Program-made: the position numbers and the translations under genes
In this document: positions 43,098 through 54,555 of the stretch, in pieces
How positions within the stretch are numbered: position 1 is the stretch's first letter
How the letters are laid out: each line of letters opens with the position of its first letter
From: Dyadobacter sp. NIV53
GTDB lineage: Bacteria; Bacteroidota; Bacteroidia; Cytophagales; Spirosomataceae
DNA length: 64,000 bases
Direction: 5' to 3'
Assembly: GCF_019711195.1 (NCBI RefSeq)
Contig: NZ_CP081299.1
Location: 1,426,001 to 1,490,000 of the forward strand
The notes under the pieces: model-generated
The model's database searches: none
Seen by the model: the letters and a program-made list of their open reading frames with translations, nothing else
What the model was told of the DNA's origin: nothing

Positions 43098-46000
43098 TTA
43101 GTGTTCATTGTAATATGTTGGTAAACTTATGACGAACTTAGTTCCTTCACCAGGCCTGCTGGTTATTTCAATATTTGCCTGAATGAGCTCACATAATCTT
43201 TTTACAATAAACAGACCAATACCCTCTCCAGAGGAAGAATTTGAAGATTTTAATTTTGAATTCTCCTCATGAATATGCAACACAGGTTCCTGCAAACCGG
43301 TTTTTTCAGAATTATTGGTTAACTTTTCAATAAGAACCGATGAAATCCCCATTCCGGTGTCTTCCACGATAAACTGCCAGCGAGGTGCATTGGATTCTTC
43401 TGTATCTTCCGAACCCCAGCTTACAGTTACTCCCCCTTTCTGGATATATTTAATTGCATTTACGATAAGATTTTGCGCAATCCGTTGCACCTTCACAATA
43501 TCCCCTGTGATCCAAAGACTTTGAGGCCCATCGAAACGGAGCCATAACCCCTTGTCATTTGCCATAGGTGTGATACTCTGAACAAGTTGGGTCAGCATTT
43601 CGGCAGCATCAAACTGAGTAATCTGTAATGTTTCCTGCCCGGTTTCAAGCCTGGACAAATCCAGTAACTGGTTCATCATGCTGGCTACCTGTCTGAGGTT
43701 ACGCTGTATCATGGATAAAGTACGAGTGCGCTCCTCTTCCGTATCCATGATATCCAACAGGGCCGTAGCTCCCATAATGATACCAAAACTTCCACGCAGG
43801 TCATGGGATGTTGATCTCAGGAATTCTCCCCTTTTCAGGCTGTATTCACGCATATTGTCGAGAGATTGCAGCATTTGGTTCGAACCAATCAGTTCCTGCA
43901 TCCAGAGTGCATGCTGGTTCTCAGCTTCTTTTAGCACTGTTATATCCAAGGCTGTTATTACAAGGCCATGGTCGTGGCGCGTAACAGACAGCCCGATCCA
44001 TTTATTTTCGGTTGCGTTAAAATTTTCCTCATAAAAAGGTTTCCCGGTTTCGAGTACCTCTTTTATCGTTTGCTGAAGTTCGGAAGGATAAAGCTCGCTG
44101 GCGTATTTTCCAATGATTTGCTCCACCGACATCTGAAATAATGCGGCATAATTCAAGTTGCACACCACTACCTCGAAATCATCTGAATTTCCGTGCGAAA
44201 CGGCCTTCAAGAAACCAATTGCTCCCGGAAAACTATCCAGAACTGCCTGAAGGCTTCCTATAGTATTTGTCAGTTCGAGCTCTGCTGCTTTACGCTGGGA
44301 AATGTCCAGTATGCTCACAACCACGCCAGTCTGGTCAACCTGGCGTGTTACAAAAAAGCAAAACAATCATTAGGCTGCCGCAGGTTATGAACTTCCCGAT
44401 ATGCCGATTCTCCGGTTGCGAGTACCTGTGCATACAGATCAAACAATTCCTGCTCACGCATTTCCGGCTGTGCTTCCAGCAATGTTTTGGATGTAATATC
44501 TTCGTTATTCTGGCCCGTCAGATCCAATGCGGTTTGATTATAAACCGAAGTAGTAAAATCAGTTACTTGGCCTTCGGGTGAATCCTTAACGACTTCAAGT
44601 AATGTAATAGCGGCTGGTACTCCGTTCAAAACACTCTGTAAGCGGTGTGCCGTCTGAATCAGTTCTTTATTGGCTTTTTCAAGTTCTACATTTGCCTTTT
44701 TTAGCTCTCTCGTACGCTGGTCTACATGTGTATTGAGTTGCTGTGTCAGCGTCTTTTGAATGTGAACTTCTGTACAGGTTCCTATAAAACCGGTAAATTC
44801 ACCGTCTGGGTTAAACGTAGGCTTGGCGTTTTCCATCATCCAGCGGTATTCTCCGTCAGCACGCATGAGCCTGTATTCAAAATTAAAAGATTCACGGTTC
44901 GTAAAACTGCTGAAATACAGGTTCAGGTAATCGGATTTCTCATCGGCATGAATAAACTTTCCAATTTCGATGCTTTCCTTGTCACCTAAACTCTGCCCTG
45001 TAAAATCCCGCCAGGCTTTGTTTAAAAAACTTACTTTTCCTTTTACCGAAGAAACCCATATCAGTGCAGGTGCATTTTCAATCAGGTCTTCAAACCATAA
45101 TTGCCGTTCTTTAAGCAGGCTTTGTACTTTTCTGTGTTCAGTAATATCCTCAATAACAAGCAAAATAGCTTCCTGGCGCTGATGCTGAACTACTTTCCGT
45201 GCATGAAGAAGCATTACTTTTTCACCAATTTCTGTAAAGTTCAGTTTTTCTTCAAAAGCTTTGATATCAACATTATGTATAATTACATCTTCGAGCATTT
45301 TACGGATATGAGGCATATCCCATTGCCGGTTATCGAGCTCATAAAGCATGCGTCCTTCTGTGGCTTTTTCTGAAACCCGGAAAATCTTGTAAAATGCTTT
45401 GTTTGCACTTTTCACACGCAGGTCTCTGTCCAGTATCAGTGTCGCTTCATTTATTGTGCCCAAAATTGCCTCTGAGTAACCATAAGCCTCAGAAAGCTGG
45501 TCGTTGCGTACCTGAAGTTCCTGGTTAATGGTCAGCAGCTCTTCATTGGTAGACTCAATTTCTTCCTTACTCGTTTCAAGCTCTTCATTAATACTTTGAA
45601 GCTCTTCATTGCTGCTTAAAATTTCTTCATTAGCGGATTGCAGCTCTTCATTTCCGGCTTCCTGTTCTTCCAGGATCGCGTGCATATCTTCCCTGAGCGT
45701 AGAAAGCTCGATCTCTAATCCTTTAATGCGCTGGTCACGTGCATTGGATGAATTTTTTTAGATACAAAATGATGTGTTACTTCATCAAAAAGTATCAAAA
45801 ACAAATTCTGCTCATTGGCATAAAATAGCGGGACTGCTTCAATCTCTACCTGATGCGTTTCATCTTTGATCTTGATTTCAAGGCCCGTTTTTCTTACCGG
45901 TTTACCTGATTTATGGGCTTTATGAATGATATTCCTGAGTTCAAAAACCAGGGTCGGCCTTGCCATTTTGAGCAGATTGAAACTTGGTTTTCCTGGCGAA

Positions 46001-47676
46001 GGCTCTAAAAATAATCCCGTCGCTCCCCTGAACTGAAGTATTTCTAATTCAAGATCCACCACGATACTGACCGGCACATATTTATTTAAAAGAAGGCTGT
46101 CAACCATCTTATCCAACTCATTTCCAGGTGCCACGGGCATAATTTTAGATTCGTTTCTCTTAAAATCATGCTTTTCCTGCATGGACCCAAACAGGCGCGG
46201 CCTCAATTCGAAAGATGTACTGCTGGAAGCTACATTTCTTCTTGTAAATATTTTATGATTTTTATCAATCTGTGTAAAAAGAGAAGGCGAGCTGCTCACC
46301 GCTTCCGATTTGCCCAAAAGTAAAATACCGCCGGGATTCAAAGCATAATGAAAAGTAGCGATTACTTTCTGCTGTAAAATAGTATCAAGATAAATCAGCA
46401 GGTTCCGGCAACTGATCATATCCAGTCTGGAAAAAGGCGGATCACGGAGCACGTTATGCGGAGCAAATACGCACATATCCCTGACTTCCTTTATGATCCT
46501 GTAATGATCGTCTACTTTAACAAAGAAACGCTGTAACCTTTTTGATGAAACATCCTGAACTTCGCTTAATCCATAAGTGCCGAGCCGTGCCCTCGTAATA
46601 GCTACTTCGCTCAGGTCGCTCGCAAATATCTGGATCGGCATAGTTGAGGCACGGTCTCCCAGTATTTCGAGTAAAATAATTGCCAGCGAATACGCTTCCT
46701 GCCCCGTTGAACAACCGGCAATCCAGATACGCATGGGTTCATTGAGGGATTTATTCTTAATCAGCTGTGGAAACAGTTCCTTTTTCAGATAGTCCATCGT
46801 ATTACTATCTCTGAAAAAATTAGTAACATTAATTAGCAGATCGCCATAAAGTACGTGTGCTTCACCAGGATTTGATTTAATGTATTCAATATAATCTTTA
46901 AGTGTTTCCAGTTTATAAAGCAGCATCCTTCGCACTACCCGTCTCCTGATTGTGGTCACCTTATAATGGTCGAAATCCACTCCGATTGCCGTTTTCAGAT
47001 ACTGGAGTATGTTGCTCAGGTCCTGATCGGCGCTCTCGTCAGCCTGTTCTTTTTCGGCAATGGCAGTTAACCTGAAAATTTCGGCTTTACCGCTCAGCCT
47101 TTCCAGTTCGCTCGCAATTTCACCCGGTGAAAGCACCAGATCTACTACATCTTCGGCTATGGCCGATTTTGGCATACTTTGATATTTGGCACTTTCATCC
47201 TGGACTATGGTAATTCCACCCGCAACTTTGATTGCTTTCATCCCCAGTATTCCGTCATGTCCCATACCTGATAATAATATGGCTATGGCTCCATCTTTTT
47301 GACGCTCTGATAACGACAGAAAAAACTGATCGATAGGCAAATGGACTTCCGGTTGCGGTCGCCGTTCCATCAGGGTTAAAACGCCGTCAATTACCTCCAT
47401 ATCTTTATTAGGAGGAATAATATATACATGATCGGGCAAAATACGAAGCATATGCTCAGCTTCCTTAACGGGCATATCAGTAACTCTTCCTAAAATATTG
47501 GAAAGCTGGCTTTCAAAATTTGGTGAAAGATGCTGGATGTATACGTAAGCTAATCCTGTTGTTGGCGAGAGATTCTCTAAGATCTCTGAAATTGCTTCCA
47601 AACCTCCTGCCGAAGCACCAATCGCAACAATGGGAACCGGTAAATCCGAAGATTGTATTTTCTTTCCTTTTGACAT
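43098..47676 (-). CDS. Giant CheB-CheR-coiled coil-PAS-histidine kinase, broken by two 1-nt frameshifts
   Basis: Three frames join into one protein of about 1525 aa. The first (47676-45715) has a CheB methylesterase (VAIGASAGGLEAIS, IQHLSPNFES, LLSGMGHDGILG) and a CheR methyltransferase (FFRDSNTMDYL, IAGCSTGQEAYSLA, CRNLLIYLD). The second (45685-44348) has a NEELQSANEEILSSNEEL-type coiled coil and PAS domains. The third (to 43098) has PAS, HisKA (RSTSHDLRGSFG) and HATPase (NLIVNAIKYI, DTGMGIS, GEGIGLFIVKRL). The breaks fall in T7 at 45753-45759 and A6 at 44352-44357; adding one base at each restores NSSNARDQRIKGLEIEL and CFAFFVTRQVDQTG. Such fusions couple methylation-type sensing with phosphotransfer. 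It is first in an operon with three receivers. Confidence 0.88.
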
Positions 47677-48194
47677 TTTTTAAACATTTTGAAGCACCAT
47701 ATTGACTAAATATGCCAATAAAGGAACAGGGGTTCAATCCCGAATTAACCTCGTTTTTTATATTTAATTTTAGTGTGCTGTTTGTTCGAAATGCAAACAA
47801 GCCGTATCCGAAATTCAGAATATTTTTACAAGCATTCCGAAAATAACAGGCGAGTGCATCCGATCAATTAATACTATTTCAATTAAAAAAATAATTCGCA
47901 GTTAAAAATTTTACACGAACTGCAAATATGAATATACAGACAAAATATAAAATTTATTTTACCTATAAACAATTCAAATGCACTTAAGCATTAAAATATT
48001 TATCACGGCAATATTAACACATTCTGATTAAAACAAAGAAGTAGATTTGATAAAATTCTGTCGCATTTCAAACATGCCCGAAAACTCTGATATCTTCCTA
48101 ATTTATAAATTGGCACCAATTGATCAACTTATTTTTAGGCTCATGATACTGCTCAGAAGCAAAAAGGTTTTTTAATACAGGGCCAAAATTAATA
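47677..48194. other. Intergenic region, no gene seen
   Basis: This very A+T-rich 518-nt stretch separates the CheB gene at 48.2 kb from the kinase start. It should hold the promoter of the kinase operon, but no convincing TAnnTTTG/TTG pair was found. A short imperfect repeat (GCAGTT...AACTGC near 47.9 kb) is too weak to call. Confidence 0.5.
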
Positions 48195-48782
48195 TTAACC
48201 TATCAGTTGTAAGTCTAAAAACGTCATTAGCGCATTCGCCAGGTTTTTCGGTGAAAGTATTTTAAACGGATGATCTTTAAGGATCACCGCATTAGGCATA
48301 CCTACAAAGAGTGCAGTTTCCGGATCCTGCACCATGATCATTCCATCTTGCTCATACATGCTCACTGCTCCCAAAGCTCCGTCCGATCCGGCTCCTGAAA
48401 GGATAATTCCAACCCCCATCGCTTTTACATGCTCTGCCATAGATTTAAAGAAAATATTAATTGCCCAATTACTTTTATCCAGCGGATTCCTGCTATAAGT
48501 TTCAAGATATCCGTTTTCAATGGTCATAAATTTGTTCACCGGAAGCATATAAATATGATTTGGCTCTACCAGATGATGGTCTGTTGCCCAACTGACCGGC
48601 ATGTGTGTATGTTTGGCCAGTAAAATATCCGCGATGCTTTCAGTATGCCGCCATAGGTGCTGGATTATAACAAATGCTACATTTGGATTAGGTGGAATCT
48701 GACTGAAAAAATCATGCAGATCACTTGCTCCTCCCGACGAAAAGCCAATAGCCACAATAAAAAACTTTTCTTTCTTAATCAT
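48195..48782 (-). CDS. Stand-alone CheB-type methylesterase
   Basis: The product is about 195 aa and consists only of a CheB catalytic domain. The active-site Ser is in VAIGFSSGGASDL near residue 13, His is in VIIQHLWRHTES near 39 and Asp is in ILSGAGSDGALG near 127. ATG 48782 (MIKKEKFFIVAIG) is chosen because it places the active site where the family has it. No receptor gene is adjacent. It lies upstream of the CheB-CheR kinase on the same strand. Confidence 0.85.
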   Translation of the reverse strand: MIKKEKFFIVAIGFSSGGASDLHDFFSQIPPNPNVAFVIIQHLWRHTESIADILLAKHTHMPVSWATDHHLVEPNHIYMLPVNKFMTIENGYLETYSRNPLDKSNWAINIFFKSMAEHVKAMGVGIILSGAGSDGALGAVSMYEQDGMIMVQDPETALFVGMPNAVILKDHPFKILSPKNLANALMTFLDLQLIG

Positions 48783-49172
48783 GATTATGAAGGGTTGATA
48801 GTAAAATGTTATCAATAGAGATAGGTAATTTTATTAACCCAGTCTACAAGCTGATGCTAATTTTTTGCCTGCTGAATAAGAAGAAATACTGACATTGTAA
48901 GTTAATCATTATAATCAACACTAAATAACATTACGTTTAATATCACGATATGTAGCTGATCATTAACCAGTTTATAATTTCCTGGCCTTCTTTAACCCGT
49001 CAATAATTGTTTGTAAGTTAAGGTCAATAGACAGCAAAATATTCTACTCCTGAAAAACCTTATGAATTGCAGTGGAATCGTCTTTGATCAGTAAGTGAAT
49101 AAATATACTACCAATGGCTTTTCAGGGCTTTCGCTAAGGCCAGGCAGAGAAAAACGAACTGGTATGTCATTA
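48783..49172. other. Intergenic region, no gene seen
   Basis: About 390 nt of A+T-rich sequence with no reading frame or repeat. It should include the promoter of the CheB gene at 48.2 kb. Confidence 0.5.
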
Positions 49173-50234
49173 TCAATATAGAAGATTTATGGAATCAATG
49201 CCGGCTTCCGTTTCTATAATTACTTCTTTTGCCTGCTTGTCTTCTCTGAGCCCGACAAATGATGGATGACGGAAAACACCGTCTGTCGTAACTTCGGAAA
49301 AATGTACTTCACAAACAATTACCGGCTTTATCCATACGATACCGGAACCGGATAAACTGCCCCGAAAACGCTCGAACCTATTGTAAGCAGATTTTGCAGT
49401 AAATGGGCTGCTGCTTATAATCAGTGTTTCGAAAATTTTCAGGAGCTCTTTTTGCTGTTTGTCTTTAAATCCTGTACCTACTTTTCCTGCATATTCCAGT
49501 ATATTATTGTTATAAACGCCGAGCAAAAGTGAACTGAAAAGTTTTGATGTGCCTTCGTTTCTTGTATAACCGACAATAATGACTTCCTGGCGCTTTTGTA
49601 TCTTTATTTTCAGCCAATCCTTTGTGCGGACACCAGGCAGATAATTACTATCTGACCGTTTGGCCATGATTCCTTCCAGACCTAACTTTTTTGCCGCTTC
49701 AAAAAAACTAATTCCATCGGATTTTACACTATAACCGCTTCGGATTATACTGTTTTTTGGCAGAATGCTTTTTAGTAAAGCTTTTCTTTCCGAAAGTGGT
49801 ATTCCTGTCAGGATTTTCCCTTCCATCCATAAAATATCAAAAACATAAAATAACAGTTCGCCGTCTGATTCACTCCGCCAGTTTTGTAAGGAGCCGAAAT
49901 CGGCAATTCCGTTTTTGTTTACAACGACTATTTCCCCGTCAACAACTGCATGAACATTCCACTTTTTAATAGCTTCCAGAACCGGTGGAAATTTGCGGTT
50001 AAAGGAAATATTATTTCTTGATTTTAGCTGGGAATCCTCTTCATTAACGAATGCAAGCGCCCGGTAACCATCCCATTTGACTTCATATTCCCAGCCCTCA
50101 TTTTCAAAGGGAGCATCCGTTAATGTTGCAAGCATTGGTATCCAATCAGGGTCGAAATCTCCTATTGGTGCCTTTTCCAGCACAGAACTTACCTTTTTCT
50201 TCATGTGGCTTATTCTTTTAGTATTGCTCGGCAT
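49173..50234 (-). CDS. ATP-dependent DNA ligase, LigD ligase domain only
   Basis: The 353-aa protein carries ligase motif I with the adenylated lysine, YEVKWDGYRAL, near residue 49. The nucleotidyltransferase motifs VDGEIVVVNKNG near 95, FYVFDILWMEGK near 128, LEGIMAKRSDSNY near 183 and DWLKIKIQKRQEVIIVGYT near 210 follow, then an OB-fold. This is the LIG module of LigD, the bacterial end-joining ligase. The phosphoesterase and polymerase modules usually fused to it are absent, and no ku gene is in the window. The start could also be the ATG at 50204. Confidence 0.88.
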   Translation of the reverse strand: MPSNTKRISHMKKKVSSVLEKAPIGDFDPDWIPMLATLTDAPFENEGWEYEVKWDGYRALAFVNEEDSQLKSRNNISFNRKFPPVLEAIKKWNVHAVVDGEIVVVNKNGIADFGSLQNWRSESDGELLFYVFDILWMEGKILTGIPLSERKALLKSILPKNSIIRSGYSVKSDGISFFEAAKKLGLEGIMAKRSDSNYLPGVRTKDWLKIKIQKRQEVIIVGYTRNEGTSKLFSSLLLGVYNNNILEYAGKVGTGFKDKQQKELLKIFETLIISSSPFTAKSAYNRFERFRGSLSGSGIVWIKPVIVCEVHFSEVTTDGVFRHPSFVGLREDKQAKEVIIETEAGIDSINLLY

Positions 50235-50636
50235 ATTGATTTTTGACGAGAGGTATAAATTTTAATACCAAAAAGATGCCAGAACCTGAAAATTCAGGAA
50301 CCAGTTTTCATACAATCAGTACAAAAATCCCTTAAAACCAACTAACTCTTGCCTTATACGTTTAAATAGTTAAGAATAGCCCATTTTGAAGAATTATACT
50401 ACACTTGTGGATATACGGAGCAAAATATCTACAATAAACTATGAATCAATTTTTTACATATTATCCAGTCCGTATAGTTAGGACGTTAAAATTTGAATAA
50501 TTGCAGGGATTTTGATCACAAATTATCTAAAGTCAGCGAAGCGGCTTTCGTATAAGCAGGATTTGAGCTGAAACTGGAACAAATTTTGATACCACAAATT
50601 CTGATATAACTCAATATCAACTAAATAAGTCACAAT
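50235..50636. other. Divergent intergenic region, no gene seen
   Basis: This 402-nt A+T-rich space lies between the ligase gene and the secreted peptide gene; it should hold both promoters. No confident motif was found. Confidence 0.5.
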
Positions 50637-50930
50637 ATGAAAAATCTTACAAAGATTGCCTTACCAGCACTCCTATTTGTGTCAGGCATCACGTACGCTC
50701 AAACAACAACGACTCCGTCTACTCCGCTCAATTCACAGCCAAGTACCCCATCAACCGGGAATCCTTCCGAAGACACACTGATCAAAGGTAAAAAACCAGG
50801 AATGGCTATGGATACAACAAACAAAAGCACTACCGAGATGAAGGCAGACACTACAAGCAAAACTCCTAATTCAACAGGAACAACAAACAGTAGTGACACA
50901 ACTGCAAATCCACGCAAACCGAATGACTAG
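50637..50930 (+). CDS. Secreted low-complexity Thr/Ser/Pro-rich peptide
   Basis: The 97-aa product begins with a signal peptide (MKNLTKIALPALLFVSGITYAQ). A mature part of about 75 residues is made almost wholly of Thr, Ser, Pro, Asn and Lys, with no aromatic residues. Short duplicated blocks such as STP and TTNKS/TTSK occur. It may be a disordered periplasmic or surface peptide. I do not recognise a family. It stands alone between the divergent ligase and the MBL-fold gene. Confidence 0.7.
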   Translation: MKNLTKIALPALLFVSGITYAQTTTTPSTPLNSQPSTPSTGNPSEDTLIKGKKPGMAMDTTNKSTTEMKADTTSKTPNSTGTTNSSDTTANPRKPND

Positions 50931-51095
50931 AATTATTTAGTGGTTCGCAAGGTACAGGTCAGCATGCCGCACGGTTCAGAATAGTACTAATTATTCATTT
51001 TTTGGTATATTACAAAATGAATAGTAATTGAAAGCAAACATTACTTGACTAGTTACACTTAGCCTAACGTATTTTAACTATGAATACATTTAACT

Positions 51096-52057
51096 ATGAA
51101 AGGTAAGCGAACCGTTAGTGATTATTTTGAAGTAGCACCGGGTGTTTGGGGACTGAAAGATATACTTGTAAACATTTATATGATTCAGGATGAAGAAGAT
51201 TACTCCTGGGTGTTACTTGATACTGGATTTAAATCATCTTACTCAAAAATCAAAAATATGGCGGTTGAGCTTTTGGTGAACAAAATCACCCGGAAGCAAT
51301 TATTCTTACACACGGCCATTTTGATCATGTCGGTTCGGTAGCACAACTGGCAGAGTGGTGGCAGATTCCAATTTATGCACATTATCTGGAGTTGCCATAT
51401 CTAACAGGAAAATCATCGTATCCACCTCCGGATTCAACAGTCGGAGGTGGTGCAATGAGTTTTCTTGCAGATTTTTATCCCAACGAACCCATTGATATTA
51501 AAAGGCATATCAAATCATTACCGAAAGACTCCAGCGTTCCCGGCTTGCCCGACTGGCGTTATATACACACTCCAGGCCATGCTCCCGGCCATATAAGTTT
51601 ATGGCGGGAAAAGGATAAAATACTTATAGCAGGAGATGCGTTTGTTACCACCCGGCAGGAATCTGCTCTGTCGGTTATTTTACAATATCAGGTCATAAGC
51701 GGCCCTCCGAAATATTTTACTTACGACTGGGCACAGGCAGAAGAATCAGTACAGATCCTTGCTGCCCTTGAACCTGAAATCGTCGCTGCCGGACATGGTA
51801 AGCCCATGAGCGGGAATGAAATGCTGCTGGAATTAGAAGAACTTGCCGAAGAGTTTAAAGACCAGGCTATTCCAAAACATGGACGATACGTAAGTGAACC
51901 GGCGATTGCTGATAAAAACGGGGTTGTGTATGTTCCTCAAAAGGAAGCGGATTCCTATACAGCCATTGTAGCAATAAGTGGAATAGCCGCAGTACTTGTA
52001 CTTGGCTGGATATTAATTTCCAAAAATGCCAGAAATAAACGGGAAGCAGGAGTTTAA
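51096..52057 (+). CDS. Metallo-beta-lactamase-fold hydrolase, split by a 1-nt frameshift
   Basis: The first frame encodes VAPGVWGLKDILVNIYMI and LLDTGFKSSYSKI. The second frame encodes HTPGHAPGHISLWREKDKILIAGDAF and VAAGHGKPMSG, and ends in a single membrane helix (IVAISGIAAVLVLGWILIS). The zinc-binding THGHFDH motif is encoded between them, in the second frame. Adding one base in the T4 run (51271-51274) restores ELFGEQNHPEAIILTHGHFDHVGSV. The protein would be about 320 aa. MBL-fold enzymes of this type hydrolyse esters, thioesters or phosphodiesters; the substrate is unknown. The C-terminal helix would anchor it in the inner membrane. Confidence 0.85.
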
Positions 52058-52361
52058 ATTATTAAGGTTTAATTGTTAATGCTTTGACATGTAAGTCGAA
52101 CGCTTAATCCATCAATGTTTATCCTGCAACTCTAAACCTAAATAACCTTAATTCCTTAATGGTTAAATAATTGATTCAAGGTTAAACCATCGAAATGTTT
52201 GACACCCGGAGGTAAAACTTCGTTCGGTATTGATAAATTAACATGTTATATTATTTCTTAAAGGTCGCACACAGCGGCCTTTTTATTTGTAATATGCAGG
52301 TACATGGAATGATTGTTTTTTATGTAACCGTAAAGGCGTATTATTTAAGTATAAGTAACTC
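52058..52361. other. Intergenic region with terminator
   Basis: Apart from the terminator at 52260-52289, this stretch has several AAGGTT/AACCTT-type short inverted pieces around 52.07-52.19 kb but no gene. Confidence 0.5.
52260..52289 (+). terminator. Rho-independent terminator
   Basis: AAAGGTCGC (52260-52268) pairs with GCGGCCTTT (52274-52282) around the loop ACACA, with one G-U pair, and is followed by TTATTTG. It lies about 200 nt past the MBL-fold gene. Confidence 0.75.
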
Positions 52362-54210
52362 ATGACCACAGTGGCAATACATCCAAATTACGGGTTTTCT
52401 AAATCGAAGGAAGAATTAGTTGACAATGAAAATTATGTTTATCCATTACCACGTGCGGTAATCCGTCCAAATGAATACTTGCTGCTCGACGGAGAATGGA
52501 GGTTTTCACATGATATTCACGACAATGGTTTACAGGAAAAATGGTTTATAAAACATGACTATGAACAAATTGCACACTGGCCGGGAAGTGTGGAGACTCA
52601 TATATCACAGGCAATAAAATCTGAGTCCTGGCAGGACAAAGTGGTGGTTTGGTACGAACGGAATTTTGATCTTCCTCAGCTTGAGGCTGATCCACAAGAT
52701 CCGGGTTCGCTTTTTCAGCTCTCTTTTGGAGCCTGCGGATATGAAACACAGGTTTGGCTAAATGGTTTTCCGCTAACTACCATTGAAGGTGAAGAAGTGC
52801 ATACAGGTGAGTATACTTCCTTTTCGTACGAACTGGATGAAAAAAATCCTGCTCCCGGTTAATAGAATAACAGTCAGGATCGCCAGTTCTATGGATGCGG
52901 ATCTTACGCGCGGCAAACAGGAATCACGTGTTTATAAACGTGGAGGTATCTGGTATCAGACTTACACGGGTGCGGTAAGAAGTATCTGGCTCGAAACGGT
53001 GGAGAGAAACCGTTTACGCTCGAGGGTTGGTGTTATTAGTATTATTGAGGATAACCTGGTACGTTTTAACCTGACTACACGTATACAAGATCCTGGTTCA
53101 TACAAAATCCATTTGAAAGTTTATGATGACAAATCCGGTAATCCTAATCCGATTGCAGAAGACGAATTTCCAATAGTTTTGCATTCCGGGCAAAAATCGC
53201 AACGGCTGGTAATGAAAATCCCTGACGCAAAATACTGGTCTCCACAATCCCCTGCTTTATATCGCCTTGTAGCGCAGCTCATTGATAAAGATGGTTATAT
53301 AGCAGAAATAGAAACCGGGTTTGGGCTTAGGAAAATTGAAGCGCATGGAAGCTGTTTATACCTGAACCATGAACCTGTTTATATGGATGGTATTCTATAT
53401 CAGCCAGGTGCATCTTCTTACGAAGAAATAAAGAGGCATATGTATGCCATGAAAGATTTGGGCTGTAATCTGGTAAGGATCCATATTTCCGGGGTCGATC
53501 CGCGTATCTATAAACTGGCTGATAAAATAGGAATGCTTCTTTGGGTTGAAGTACCAAGCCCGCATCAGTCGAGTATGAAAAGCCGGGACAATCACCGAAA
53601 CGAATTATTAAGAATGCTGGCGCTGATCGGAACACATCCTTCGGTTATTATCTGGAGTTTGTATAACGAAGACTGGGGCGCACAGGATATTGCTACCAAT
53701 CCCGAAACAAGGCAGTACATTATGGACACTTACCATTATATGCAAATTGCTTATCCGCAGTTTCTGGTGGTTGACAATGATGGCTGGCAGCATATTTCGT
53801 ATGAAGGAAGTCTCAAATCAGATTTGTTAACAGCCCATTTGTATACCGCAGACCCTCACAGATGGAACCAGATGCTGGACGATCTGTCGGCTGGAAAACT
53901 GGATACCGTTGCTGCGTTTCCGCTGGTGGTAGGCGACCCATACTTTTTCCGCAAACAGGTTCCATTGATCGTTAGTGAATGGGGAGGTTTTGGTTTTGCC
54001 AATTATGGCGGCCCACAAAATGATGACGCAAGAGCGACTTTAATAAAATCATTCAAGGACGAATTGCGAAAAAGGCCAGTAGCAGGTGATATTTATACGC
54101 AGGCTACCAACATTGAAGAAGAGCAGAACGGCCTGATTGACGCTAAAACGGGTAAATTAAATGTGCCGGCTGGTTTATTGAATTCGCAGGATTTTGGGTT
54201 TACAAAGTAA
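52362..54210 (+). CDS. Glycoside hydrolase family 2-like enzyme, split by a 1-nt frameshift
   Basis: The N-terminal frame has the GH2 sugar-binding domain: LLLDGEWRFSHDIHD near residue 46 and VVWYERNFDLP near 93, then FGACGYETQVWLNG. The second frame has the sandwich domain and the TIM-barrel catalytic domain with acid/base Glu in IWSLYNEDWG and nucleophile Glu in LIVSEWGGFGF. The break is near 52840-52860, at either an A7 run or GGTT. Removing one base gives EKNPAPGNRITVRIASS. The joined protein is about 615 aa. GH2 includes beta-galactosidases, beta-glucuronidases and beta-mannosidases; the specificity is unknown. There is no signal peptide, so it acts inside the cell. Confidence 0.85.
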
Positions 54211-54555
54211 AATGCTTATTGCCAACGAGTTACCACCGCACAAATTCAAGGTTGATACTTGGTGTCCCGGTAACTTGGTGGCAAATATATTTTACATTAG
54301 TATCTCTTTTATCCTTCCAATACTTTAATAATATTACTCCCCAACGTATCAATGGAATAGTATGCATGTGAGCACATTTTGGAATCGGATAGGTTTGTGA
54401 ATTTTCCTTATTTTTAATATTGACTCCGCCGTATTTTAAGGAGATTTTATGTCGAATTCTTTCGTATTACTATCAGCAATCGTCAGCCATCAAATTGATG
54501 AAAGGAACGAGATTTTGTATGATAGCAGAAGCAATACTGTCTTACAATACAATTC
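54211..54555. other. Intergenic region, no gene seen
   Basis: This is 345 nt without a supported frame. An 8-nt direct repeat (ACTTGGTG) occurs twice near 54.26 kb, too short to interpret. Confidence 0.5.

Noticed and set aside
43098..47676. Three separate signalling genes (CheB-CheR, PAS protein, kinase)
   Set aside because: Single-base repairs restore one continuous, well-known domain order, so I treat them as one gene.
54250..54290. Direct repeat ACTTGGTG
   Set aside because: Eight bases repeated once is not significant.
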